A stretch of 64,000 nt of DNA. It comes from Phycisphaerales bacterium (GTDB lineage: Bacteria; Planctomycetota; Phycisphaerae; Phycisphaerales; UBA1924). The translations under genes were made by a program, and so were the position numbers. Shown piece by piece: positions 25,959 to 34,645 of this stretch; within the stretch, counting starts at the first letter, position 1; every line of letters starts with the position of its first letter. The notes beneath the pieces are model-generated. The model made no database searches, was not told the DNA's origin, and saw only the letters and a program-made list of their open reading frames with translations. The stretch is from positions 186,001-250,000 of the forward strand of contig RECY01000024.1 of assembly GCA_007693785.1 (NCBI GenBank). The letters are read 5' to 3'.

Positions 25959-26894
25959 TTGGCTGACGGGTACGACGGATCGGATCGTTCAGCGGCTTCG
26001 GGTGTCGAGGCGACGGCGGCACGTCTTCGGATGATCCAGACCGATCTGGCGGATCAGGCCGAGGAGGTGCGCGAGGCGCACCTGCGCGACGAGATCGGGC
26101 ACGCGATCGCGAAGATGGTTCCGGAGGAGCGCCGGGTGTTCCTCGCGGCGTTGCAGGAGCGTTTCCCCGCCTGGGAGTCGGCTGCTTCATCGGCGGCCGC
26201 GGCGCACGCGGAGGCCGAGGGTGTGACCTCCGCGAGCGATCGTCGCGAGCTTCGCGACCCGATCTTTCTCGCGGAGCGATTGGCCGAGGCGTCGAAGGGG
26301 ATGAGCGAGCGTGAGCGGGAGACCGTGCTGGCGGTGCTGGGGCGCGCCGGGCTGGCGCCATCGGGGGATGGGCCGGGGGCGGCGTCGTGCGGGGCGCTCG
26401 CGGAGGCGGTCGGGCTGGAGGCGGAGCGCGTGGACGCCGGTCGCGCGATGGCGGCTGCGGCGGAGCTGTTGCAGGTGGTGGACCGGCTGGATCAGCTCGC
26501 GTGGAGCACGTGGAAGCAGATGGCGCCGAAGAGCACTTTGCGCCGTCGCGAGGCGGTGGGCAAGACGCTCGCGCGGTTTGTGAGCACGGAAGAGGGGGCG
26601 TCGAAGGCGCAGTTGGGGGAGGACCTGGAGCGGTTCCGCCAGTTGACAGCGGCGATGCTGAGCTCGTTCAGCCGCGTGGGGCCGCTGGCGCATCAGATCG
26701 TGGCGCCGTTCGCGCCGGAGGAGATCTCGCGGTTCGCGAGGCAGGAAAAGAAGATGCTCGAGAGCATGGAGGTCGCGTGCTGGCGGAAGTATCAGGAACT
26801 GGCGGGCTCGCTCGAGCGTGGGACGGTGGAGGCGGAGATGTTCAAGGGTCTGTCGGGGTACGCCGAATCGCTGATTTCCGGCGCGGGGCGTTGA
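25959..26894 (+). CDS. TagH-like T6SS protein without an FHA domain
   Basis: A 311-residue soluble, helical protein. The C-terminal two thirds follow the order of the C-terminal domain of T6SS FHA proteins (TagH/Fha). A VLGRAGLAP segment comes first, then a helix ending in WSTWKQMAPKSTLRR, a LAHQIVAPFAPEEI stretch, CWRKYQELAG and a final aromatic helix. The N-terminal FHA domain, which normally binds phosphothreonine, is missing and replaced by a short charged helical region. This fits the loss of kinase motifs in the upstream protein. The TTG at 25959 has GGGAG 5 nt upstream; an ATG at 25884 lacks a good Shine-Dalgarno. Next comes tssK after 57 bp. The family link is by pattern and position. 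Confidence 0.5.
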   Translation: MADGYDGSDRSAASGVEATAARLRMIQTDLADQAEEVREAHLRDEIGHAIAKMVPEERRVFLAALQERFPAWESAASSAAAAHAEAEGVTSASDRRELRDPIFLAERLAEASKGMSERERETVLAVLGRAGLAPSGDGPGAASCGALAEAVGLEAERVDAGRAMAAAAELLQVVDRLDQLAWSTWKQMAPKSTLRRREAVGKTLARFVSTEEGASKAQLGEDLERFRQLTAAMLSSFSRVGPLAHQIVAPFAPEEISRFARQEKKMLESMEVACWRKYQELAGSLERGTVEAEMFKGLSGYAESLISGAGR

Positions 26895-26951
26895 CGGGGC
26901 GGGGCGTTGGTCTGAACTCGGGTTGTGGTGCGCACGATCGGGGGGCACGGC

Positions 26952-28316
26952 GTGGGGGTTGACGTTCATTGGCACGAGGGGCTGTTCCTCCAGCCGCACC
27001 ATTTGCAGATGCTCCAACGGCGAGCCGCGGAGTCGGCGGGCGAGGAGCGTTCGCTGGCGTGGAGCTACCCGTCGGGTGTGGTCGAGTCGTCGCTGATGGC
27101 GGACGAACTGGAGAACCTGCGGGTGCGGTTCAGCACGCTGCGGGCGGTGATGCCGAGCGGGATCGTGGTGGATTTTCCGAACTCGGCGGAGCTGGCGGCG
27201 CTGGACATCCGCCAGGCGTTCGAATCGAGCACGCAGGCGATGACGGTTTCGCTCGCGGTGCCCATTTACCAGCCGGGGCGTTCGAACGTGGTGCCGACGG
27301 GGGCGAACCCGGCTCGGACCAAGTGCACGTACACGGTGAGCGAGATCGAGCGGGCCGACGACGCGAGCGGAGAGAACCCGCAGCCGGTGCAGGTGCGCCG
27401 GGTCAACGCGCGCCTGATCCTCGACGGGGAGGACCGCTCGGACCTGGATGTGCTCCCGCTGGTGCGGATCGTGCACGGCACGGGCGAGGGGGCGGGTCGC
27501 CCGCGCGTGGACCCGGCGTTCATCCCGCCTTGTCTGGTGATCACGGGCTCGCCGACGCTGCGTGAGCTTCTGCGGGATCTGGCGAACCGGCTGGAGGCGG
27601 CGCGGTCGGAGCTGGTCGTGCAGCTCTCGCGCGGCGGGTTCAACCCGGAGACGGTGCGCGGCGTGCAGATCCTGCAACTGATGCGTTTGCGGACGCTGAA
27701 CGCGTTTTCGGCGAAGATGTCGGCGTTGACGTCGGTGAGCCGCGGCGTGAGCCCGTTCGCGGTGTATCTGGAGCTCCGGGCGCTCTTGGGCGAGCTGGCG
27801 GCGTTGTCGCCGGACAACGACCGCTTCGCGGCGCCGGCGTACGACCACGAGTTGCCGGCGCCGGTGTTTGTCGATTTGCGGGACCGGATCCGGGACCTGC
27901 TGACGCCGGCGGCGACGCAGACGTGGCAACGCGTGGAGTTCCGTCGTGAGGGTGAGATGTACGCCGCGGCTTTCGAAGCCGAGTTTCTCGAGCGTGCGGC
28001 GGAGCTCTACCTGGGCGTGCGGACGCCGGGCGACCCGCGTGCGTTGGCGGGGCTGGTCGAGAGCGCCAGCGAGTTCAAGCTGATGCCCAAGAGCATGGCG
28101 CAGATGCGGGTGCGGGGCGTGACGCTGCAGGAAGAGCGGCACCCGCCGATGCAGCTGCCCTCGCACGCGGACCTGCACTACTTCCGGATCGATCGGCAGT
28201 CGAGCGAGCGTGCGTGGGCGAAGGTGGTGGAGGAGCGGGAGATGGCGATCGTCTTCCCGGGCCTGGAATCGTCGGAGATCACGGGGTTTGCGGTTTACGC
28301 GACGATGGCGTCGTGA
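26952..28316 (+). CDS. tssK: T6SS baseplate protein TssK
   Basis: Links the T6SS baseplate wedge (TssEFG) to the membrane complex in the cytoplasm. The 454-residue protein opens with VHWHEGLFLQPHHLQ, the TssK N-terminal signature in the variant form with His for Ser/Gln. The middle has PAFIPPCLVI and the helical bundle segment FSAKMSALTSVSRG. The C-terminal receptor-like head includes DLHYFRIDRQS and MAIVFPGL. GTG at 26952 gives a short N-terminus before the signature and follows a G-rich Shine-Dalgarno; GTG at 26925 or 26928 would add 8 or 9 residues and cannot be excluded. The gene is followed by tssL and tssM in the conserved KLM order. Confidence 0.93.
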   Translation: MGVDVHWHEGLFLQPHHLQMLQRRAAESAGEERSLAWSYPSGVVESSLMADELENLRVRFSTLRAVMPSGIVVDFPNSAELAALDIRQAFESSTQAMTVSLAVPIYQPGRSNVVPTGANPARTKCTYTVSEIERADDASGENPQPVQVRRVNARLILDGEDRSDLDVLPLVRIVHGTGEGAGRPRVDPAFIPPCLVITGSPTLRELLRDLANRLEAARSELVVQLSRGGFNPETVRGVQILQLMRLRTLNAFSAKMSALTSVSRGVSPFAVYLELRALLGELAALSPDNDRFAAPAYDHELPAPVFVDLRDRIRDLLTPAATQTWQRVEFRREGEMYAAAFEAEFLERAAELYLGVRTPGDPRALAGLVESASEFKLMPKSMAQMRVRGVTLQEERHPPMQLPSHADLHYFRIDRQSSERAWAKVVEEREMAIVFPGLESSEITGFAVYATMAS

Positions 28317-28335
28317 GTGTTTGCCGGAGTCGGGG

Positions 28336-29085
28336 GTGCGAGCTGTGGGCGTGACGCTGCCGGAGCTTTGTGAGCCGTTCTTTCAGTACGTGTGCCGCCT
28401 GAACCGCTCGGCCCGCAAGGGCGCGCGCGCGGAGGAGGGGCAGGTGCGCGGCGAACTCGCCGGGCTGCTCTCCCAGATGAAAGGGGACGCGGGGTCGGAC
28501 CCTCGCCTGCGCGCTCAATACGAACGGGTCGAGCTGGCGCTGATCTACTTCGCGGACTTCATGATCAAAGAGAGCAAGCTGCCGTTCGCGCGTCGGTGGA
28601 AGGAGCTTGCGCACGACCGCAACAAGCTCGCGGGCGATGAAGAGTTCTTCGATTTGCTCGACGAGGCGATCGCGGACACGAGCGACGAGGCTTCGGAGCG
28701 TCTGGTGATCTTCTACACGTGCCTCGGGCTCGGGTTTACGGGGTTTTACATGGGGCAGCCCGAGGCGCTGCGGAAGAAGATGATGGAGATCGCGCCGCGT
28801 GTGCGTGCGCACCTGGCCGACGACCGCGAGCCGCGGATCTGCCCGGAGGCGTACGAGCACACGGACACGAGCGACCTGATCGAGCCACCGGGGCGGAGCC
28901 TGGTCGGGATCGGGATCGCGCTGCTGGGCCTGCTGCTGGTGCTGTTCGCGGCCAACGCGTACCTCTACCACGAGAGCGCTGGGGCGCTGGGGGGGTGGCT
29001 AAGCGCGATCATCGATGACGCGGCGCGGGCGGGCTCGGGGAACGGCGGCGGCGTGTCGTCTGGTGAATCGGGAGGTACGCGTTGA
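28336..29085 (+). CDS. tssL: T6SS inner-membrane protein TssL (DotU/IcmH family)
   Basis: Part of the TssJLM membrane complex. The 249-residue protein begins with a cytoplasmic helical domain (LPELCEPFFQYVCRLNR, YERVELALIYFADFMI, EEFFDLLDEAI, CLGLGFTGFYMG). One membrane helix near the C-terminus (VGIGIALLGLLLVLFAANAYLY) and a short periplasmic tail complete it. These are marks of the DotU domain and TssL. There is no OmpA peptidoglycan-binding extension. GTG 28336 follows GGAG by 6 nt; GTGs at 28345 and 28351 are alternatives. Its stop overlaps the TTG of tssM. Confidence 0.92.
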   Translation: MRAVGVTLPELCEPFFQYVCRLNRSARKGARAEEGQVRGELAGLLSQMKGDAGSDPRLRAQYERVELALIYFADFMIKESKLPFARRWKELAHDRNKLAGDEEFFDLLDEAIADTSDEASERLVIFYTCLGLGFTGFYMGQPEALRKKMMEIAPRVRAHLADDREPRICPEAYEHTDTSDLIEPPGRSLVGIGIALLGLLLVLFAANAYLYHESAGALGGWLSAIIDDAARAGSGNGGGVSSGESGGTR

Positions 29086-32000
29086 ACGTGGCGAGCGCAT
29101 TCGGGAAGCTGCCGCCGGCGGCGCAGGCGGGGGCCGTGCTGGTGACAGGCGGCGGGCTGATGGGCGCGCTGTTCGCCTTTGGCGACGGCCGCGTGATCGC
29201 GATCGTGCTGGGCGGGCTGGTCGTCGTCGCGCTGCTGCTGGTGGTGTACAAGCTGCTGCTGAAGCAGGCGGACAAGCGGAAGAGCCGCCCGTTCGAGCAG
29301 GGGCTGGCGGACAACAGTTCGACGGCGCCGCAGGATTTGAGCGACCCGGCGCGGCGGGCGTCGATGGACGCGTTGCGCAAGAAGTTTGAGGAGGGCGTCT
29401 CGGTCTTCAAGACCCACGGCAAGGACATCTACACGATGCCGTGGTACATGCTGGTCGGCGAGCCGGGGAGCGGGAAGACCGAGGCGATCCGGCACTGCAA
29501 CGTCGGCTTCCCGCCCGGGCTGCAGGACGAGTTGCAGGGCGCGGGCGGCACGATCAACATGAACTGGTGGTTCACGAACCAGGCGGTGATTCTCGACACG
29601 GCCGGGCGGCTGATGTTCGAGAACATCGCGCCGGGGCAGACCAGCGAGTGGCGCGAGTTTCTCGGGCTCCTGAAGCGGAACCGACCGAACTGCCCGATCA
29701 ACGGAATGCTGCTGGTGATCCCGGCCGACAGCCTGATCAAGGACTCGGCGGACGAGCTCGAGAAAAAGGGCGGGAAGATCGCCCAGCAGCTCGACCAGAT
29801 CCAGCGCGTGCTCGGCGTGCGGTTCCCGGTCTTCGTAGTCGTCACCAAGTGCGACCTGATCAACGGGTTCCGCGAGTTCTTCGACGACGTCCACGACCCG
29901 CGCCTGCAGCACCAGATCATGGGGTGGAGCAACGAGTCCGGGCTGGACGAGGCGTTCGATCCGAAGGCGGTCGCGAACCACTTGGGCGTGGTGCAGCAGC
30001 GTCTGCGTCGGCGACGCCTTTCGCTGCTGTCCGACCCGGTGCCGACGAGCGAGAGCGACGGGGCGCGGATCGACGAGGTGGATGCGCTCTACGCGTTCCC
30101 GGAGAGCTTTGTGGGGATCTCGCCGCGTCTGCAGCGGTATCTCGAGATGATCTTTGTGAGCGGGGAGTGGTCGAACAAGCCGCTGTTCTTGCGGGGGATC
30201 TACTTCACTTCGTCGATGCGCGAGGGTTCCGCGCTGGACGCGGACCTGGCCGAGGCGCTGGGCGTGCCGCTGGAGTCGCTGCCCGAGGGTCGCGTGTGGG
30301 AGCGGGACTCGGCGTTCTTCCTGCGGGATTTGTTCGTGGAGAAGGTGTTCAAGGAGCGCGGGCTGGTGACGCGGGCGTCGAACGCGCGTCAGATGCAACG
30401 TCGGCGTCAGGCGGCGATTCTCGGCTCGACGGCCGGGGTGGCGCTGCTGCTGCTGGTGCTGACGTGGCTGGGTGCGACGACGTTTGCGAAGCGTGTGGGG
30501 GAGCCGACGCGGTTCTGGGAGCGGACGGCCGAGCGTCTGGTGGGTGCGCAGGACGAGACCGTCGCGGCGATCTATCCCAACCCGCCGGCGAGCATGAACT
30601 ACGAGTACGTGGGCGATCAGCCGCTCTTCGGTGAGCGTGAGGGGCCCGGGCTGGCGTCGTTCCTGGACGAGGTGCGCGAGCGTGAGTCACAGCCGCTGCG
30701 GGTGCCGCTGATCTTCAGGCCGGTCGCGGTGTTCAGTGCGGATATCGACCGACTCCGTCGCGAGGCGCACGCGGCGGTGCTCGCGCGGACGGTGCTCGCG
30801 CCCGCGGCCGAGGCGTCCCGTCGGCGCATCGCCGACGATCGCACGGCGTGGACAGCGACCAAGACCGAAGCTCTGGCGGAGTTGCTCCGCCTCGAAGCGG
30901 CGGCGGTGGAGGGCGCGACGCCTCGCGAGGACGGGCCCTCCGTGGACGTGCTGAAACTGGTGGAGTTTGCGCTGCTCGATCCGGCGGACCCGGCCCGGGC
31001 GTCGGACAGCATGGCGCGTCTTTCGGCGCAGGGTGCGGGCTCGGTGCGTCGGTCGGCCGAGGTGGCGTTCTCGTCGCACATCCCGGCGTCCGCCTCGGGC
31101 GCGGGGACAGAGGGTTCTCGCGCGGCGGTGGAGGCGGGGCTGTCGCGGTTCCTGTCGGTCTGGGCCGAGGGCGGGCGTCCGCCCGGTCGGCTGGGTGAGC
31201 TTCTGGAACTGCGCGACGCGCTGGCGGAACTCGAAGAGGCCGAGCGGGTGCTGGTGACGGAGGTCAGCTTCCCCGCTTCTGACGACAGCCCTGAGGTGCA
31301 CCGCGCGGGGGCGGAGCGCTGGCGGTCGCGTCTGGCGCGGGTCGTGGCGGCGCGGGAGCGGGCCGACGCGGTGATCGACGTGCTCGGCGGCGGATCGGAC
31401 GTCGCGGGCGTGCTCCGCGTCGCGGAACTGGAAGCGACGACCGAGGCCGGGGAGGCGTTCGACCGTCTGCTGGCGGAACTGGAGCGTGCGGCCCCGCCTG
31501 ACGCCAACGGGCGAGCCTCGCACGACGGGAGCCCGCAGTCGGCGGCTCTCTTTGCGTGGGCGGAGCGTCTCCGCGGCGCCAGGGCGACGCTGCGCGAGCG
31601 GTCGAGCGGGCTCGCCCGCCAGATCGGGACGGACCTGACGGCGAGGTCGGCTCGTGATCTCGGGCAGACCGCCGCCGGACGCTCGTACGGGGCGCGCGTG
31701 GACGCGTACGAGCGTGCGGACGCGGCCCTGACGTCCATGACGGCGCTCGGACGCGAGCCCGGGGGCTTTATCGAGGCGGCGGCGGCGGTCGAAACGGAAC
31801 GACGGGCGGCTGCGGAGGCGATCGAGCGGTCGCTGGGCGCGGTGCCGCCGGATTCGGCGGAGGGCTCGCGCTCGGCGTGCACGGTGGTGCTGGAGGCGGC
31901 GGCCCGCGTGGGTCGGACGGCGGCTGCGGACCGGCTGGTCGCCGAGGTGCGTGACGCGGGCTCGGTGATGGACCTGCTGATCGACCGGGCGGAGGCCTCG

Positions 32001-33476
32001 CCGAACGCCGATCGCGGGGCGAGTCTGCCGGATTTTGTGATGTCGAGCGCGCGGGGCGGGGCGTACGCGACGGAGTTCACGCCGGAGGTCGCGCAGCCGT
32101 TCCTCTCGGCTTGGGCGTCGGTGGACGGTTGGGCGGAGCGCGCCCGCGGCGGCGGGACGCCGCTGTTCCTGGATCAGGCCCGTGTGCTGCGGTCATACCG
32201 GGACTTGGAGCCGGAACTCGCGGAGTTTGCCGAGGATTACGTGCGGTATTGGGCGGAGGACGTGCCGCTCGCGGTGGCGGCGCCGTCGTACGACGACTGG
32301 TCGTCGTACCGGTCGGACCTGGTGCGACTGGAGCGCGACATGCGCGAGGCGGACCGTGGGCTGCGGTCGGTCTCCGAGCGTGTGATGGCGGCGCTGGCGG
32401 ACCTGCCGGCGGGGTTCGACGCGGAACTGCTGGAGCTTGCGAAGGAAGCAGTCGAGGTCGCGGATCGTGACCAGCGTGCGCCGCGGGGGCGACGGGGTGC
32501 GACGCGTCTGGATGAGATCGGGGACGCGCTGCGCCGGTGGACGGCGCTCGGGACGACCGCCGAGACGGCTTCGGCCCGCGTGCTCGGGCTGCGCCCGGAG
32601 GAGTTCGATCGGACGTATCTCCCCGCGGAGGTCTACAGCCGGCGCCCGTTCGGCGTGAGCGAGGTGTTCTGGAACAGCGTGTTCGAGCGCGGGCTTCGGT
32701 CGCTGGCGGACGGGCGACAGATCGCGGACCGGGCGACGCTGGACGCGCTGGCGTCCCGCCCTTCGGCGGCGATGCCGTTTTGCAAGGGAACGCGGTCGAG
32801 CCTGAACGCCGAGGAGTCGCGCCGGTTCATCGGCGAGATCGTGCGGATCGGCTCGTCGCTGCCCGCGCCCCGATCCGGGACGCCCGGGGCGTTCCTGGGC
32901 GAGGGGGCGCTGGTGAACGTGCCGGCGATCGATGAGGCGTTGGCGTTGATGCGGGGCGAGGGGCTGCTGCGCGGGAACGAGCGCGCGTGGTTCGATCGCC
33001 TGCAGCGGATCGCGTCCTGGCTGGACGACTCGCAGGGAGCGCTGACGGTGGAGTTGATCCTGCTCCCGCAGCAGACCTCGGGCGTGGAGGCGGTGACGGG
33101 GAGCTACGCGTTTGTGAGCGCGCCGGGGCTGGATCGTCGCCAGGCGACGCGCCGCGGCGAGGCGTTGGTGCTTGGCTCGGCACGCCTGCCAATGGACGGG
33201 CCGCTGTCGGTGGATTTCCATACGGTGGAGACGGGCCCGGTCTCGGCACGCCTGACCTTTGCGCCGCCTTGGGGCGTTCTGGCGGCGTACGTGGAGGGCG
33301 GGGCGGCGCTGCCCGGGCTGCGAGGCTTCCAGGAGGTGTGGGCGGTCCCGGTGCAGGTGGAGCCGCTGGGCGACCGTGGGTCGGCGCTGCCGTACGTGAT
33401 CGGCGTGCGTTTCTCGCGGACGCCGGTGGAGCCCGAGGTCTGGCCGACGTCCGACGAGTGGGCGGGGGCCCGGTGA
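29082..33476 (+). CDS. tssM: T6SS membrane complex protein TssM (IcmF family)
   Basis: The 1464-residue core of the T6SS membrane complex. Two N-terminal membrane helices (GAVLVTGGGLMGALFAF and VIAIVLGGLVVVALLLVV) are followed by a cytoplasmic NTPase-like domain. Walker A lies at Gly126-Thr133 (GEPGSGKT), Walker B-like ILDTAGR follows, and a conserved VVTKCDLI is present. A third membrane helix (AILGSTAGVALLLLVLTWL, about 445-465) leads to a large periplasmic part that would contact TssJ. The TTG start overlaps the tssL stop (TTGA) and has GGAGG 6 nt upstream. The periplasmic half is rich in Arg/Ala helices. Walker A is intact, which is not true of every TssM. Confidence 0.95.
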   Translation: MNVASAFGKLPPAAQAGAVLVTGGGLMGALFAFGDGRVIAIVLGGLVVVALLLVVYKLLLKQADKRKSRPFEQGLADNSSTAPQDLSDPARRASMDALRKKFEEGVSVFKTHGKDIYTMPWYMLVGEPGSGKTEAIRHCNVGFPPGLQDELQGAGGTINMNWWFTNQAVILDTAGRLMFENIAPGQTSEWREFLGLLKRNRPNCPINGMLLVIPADSLIKDSADELEKKGGKIAQQLDQIQRVLGVRFPVFVVVTKCDLINGFREFFDDVHDPRLQHQIMGWSNESGLDEAFDPKAVANHLGVVQQRLRRRRLSLLSDPVPTSESDGARIDEVDALYAFPESFVGISPRLQRYLEMIFVSGEWSNKPLFLRGIYFTSSMREGSALDADLAEALGVPLESLPEGRVWERDSAFFLRDLFVEKVFKERGLVTRASNARQMQRRRQAAILGSTAGVALLLLVLTWLGATTFAKRVGEPTRFWERTAERLVGAQDETVAAIYPNPPASMNYEYVGDQPLFGEREGPGLASFLDEVRERESQPLRVPLIFRPVAVFSADIDRLRREAHAAVLARTVLAPAAEASRRRIADDRTAWTATKTEALAELLRLEAAAVEGATPREDGPSVDVLKLVEFALLDPADPARASDSMARLSAQGAGSVRRSAEVAFSSHIPASASGAGTEGSRAAVEAGLSRFLSVWAEGGRPPGRLGELLELRDALAELEEAERVLVTEVSFPASDDSPEVHRAGAERWRSRLARVVAARERADAVIDVLGGGSDVAGVLRVAELEATTEAGEAFDRLLAELERAAPPDANGRASHDGSPQSAALFAWAERLRGARATLRERSSGLARQIGTDLTARSARDLGQTAAGRSYGARVDAYERADAALTSMTALGREPGGFIEAAAAVETERRAAAEAIERSLGAVPPDSAEGSRSACTVVLEAAARVGRTAAADRLVAEVRDAGSVMDLLIDRAEASPNADRGASLPDFVMSSARGGAYATEFTPEVAQPFLSAWASVDGWAERARGGGTPLFLDQARVLRSYRDLEPELAEFAEDYVRYWAEDVPLAVAAPSYDDWSSYRSDLVRLERDMREADRGLRSVSERVMAALADLPAGFDAELLELAKEAVEVADRDQRAPRGRRGATRLDEIGDALRRWTALGTTAETASARVLGLRPEEFDRTYLPAEVYSRRPFGVSEVFWNSVFERGLRSLADGRQIADRATLDALASRPSAAMPFCKGTRSSLNAEESRRFIGEIVRIGSSLPAPRSGTPGAFLGEGALVNVPAIDEALALMRGEGLLRGNERAWFDRLQRIASWLDDSQGALTVELILLPQQTSGVEAVTGSYAFVSAPGLDRRQATRRGEALVLGSARLPMDGPLSVDFHTVETGPVSARLTFAPPWGVLAAYVEGGAALPGLRGFQEVWAVPVQVEPLGDRGSALPYVIGVRFSRTPVEPEVWPTSDEWAGAR

Positions 33477-34444
33477 TGGGCCTGCTCGACCGGTTGCTAG
33501 GGCGGAAAGCGGGCGGCTCGGCGCCGAGCGGGCGCGGGGTCTGGCTCGGCGCGTTCGGGAAGCACCCAGGGTGGGACGATCACGCGGAGGACATCGGGCT
33601 GGAGACGCCGGGCCTGGTGGAGGTCAAGCGGTCGCTCTATGTGTCGGGCATCGGCGGGAACATCGACACCGGGGCGTGGTCGAAGCTGGGCCCGGCAAAG
33701 TCGCTCCCGGGGTTTGATCACGATTTTGTGTGGGCGCAGGGGCGAACGGTGTTCGCCGGGCGGCTGTGGGCGTCGAAGGACGCGAAGGGGCGCAGCCGTT
33801 ACCCGATGGTGGTCGCGGCCGAGTTCCGGGAGTTCTCGGCTCGCTCGGTCGCCCGGGGTGTGTGGCCGTGGATCGATACGGCAGAAGCGGGGTGCAAAAC
33901 GGCCTCGACGCCGGCGGGTGTGCGGGCGACGGTGGAAGCCGCCCGCGCCGGGCTGGCGACCGACGCGATGGCCTGGGGCGTCGATCGCCCGGCGGGGGAG
34001 GATCCGGTGTCGGTGCTGGCGCGGTCGTCGTCCGGCTGGGGCGGGAGCGAGGGGCTCGCGCGGGTGCTGTATCAGTTAGAGACGGATCTTCGCGGGTTCG
34101 GGGCCGGTTCCGGCGACTCGAAGCGGACGGTGAACCTCGAAAACGCCGGGCGTCACCTGCGCCTGCCGAGCCTGCACGAGGGCGCGGGCGAGGACTTTGG
34201 ATCTTGGCTCGCGTTGCTGGAGAGCCGGTTTCAGGGGCTGCGCCCGTCGGTGTTGCTGCTCCGCCCGCGGGGGGCGGGGTGGGTTGATGCCGTGGTCGGT
34301 GTGGTGCAGCCGGTGCTGTTGTATTGCCTGCTGGCGGGGCGGGAAGCGGTGCCGCCGGCGAACGAGATTCCGTACGAGTTGGACGCGGGCCTGCTCGCCC
34401 GGGCTCGCGCGATGACGGGCGGCTCGCCGACGGCGGCCGGGTGA
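33476..34444 (+). CDS. tagF: TagF-like T6SS regulator
   Basis: A 322-residue cytoplasmic protein. In other bacteria TagF restrains T6SS firing post-translationally, acting with or against the kinase/phosphatase pathway. The N-terminal domain shows the family start LGAFGKHPGWDDHAE, followed by LPGFDHDFVW and SRYPMVVAAEF, which match the TagF domain. The C-terminal part contains AGREAVPPANEIPYEL. The ATG at 33476 overlaps the last base of the tssM stop, so translation is coupled. No PppA-type phosphatase lies nearby. It ends the first T6SS block; a 201-bp gap with a new promoter follows. Confidence 0.78.
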   Translation: MGLLDRLLGRKAGGSAPSGRGVWLGAFGKHPGWDDHAEDIGLETPGLVEVKRSLYVSGIGGNIDTGAWSKLGPAKSLPGFDHDFVWAQGRTVFAGRLWASKDAKGRSRYPMVVAAEFREFSARSVARGVWPWIDTAEAGCKTASTPAGVRATVEAARAGLATDAMAWGVDRPAGEDPVSVLARSSSGWGGSEGLARVLYQLETDLRGFGAGSGDSKRTVNLENAGRHLRLPSLHEGAGEDFGSWLALLESRFQGLRPSVLLLRPRGAGWVDAVVGVVQPVLLYCLLAGREAVPPANEIPYELDAGLLARARAMTGGSPTAAG

Positions 34445-34492
34445 GTCGAGCCCGGGCGGCTTTGCGTTCGGGGGTGAACACCTGATGCCGGC

Positions 34493-34521
34493 TTGTGCGT
34501 CGGCGCGAAGGCGGGTAGCTT
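34493..34521 (+). promoter_or_regulatory. Promoter candidate for the two-partner secretion pair
   Basis: TTGTGC at 34493-34498 and TAGCTT at 34516-34521 are 17 nt apart. This predicts a leader of about 118 nt before ATG 34646. The leader holds an inverted GGGGCG/CGCCCC pair and a small GCGGG/CCCGC hairpin at 34561-34577. Confidence 0.45.
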
Positions 34522-34645
34522 GAGCAGATCGGGGCGAGCCACGGATCCGCCCCGGGCGCGGCGGGTTTTCTTCCCGCTCTTCTTCGGAGTCCGGCGGGGC
34601 GAGGTCGCTCCGGCGAGGCGTCGCAGGACGCATTGGGGGGCGTTG

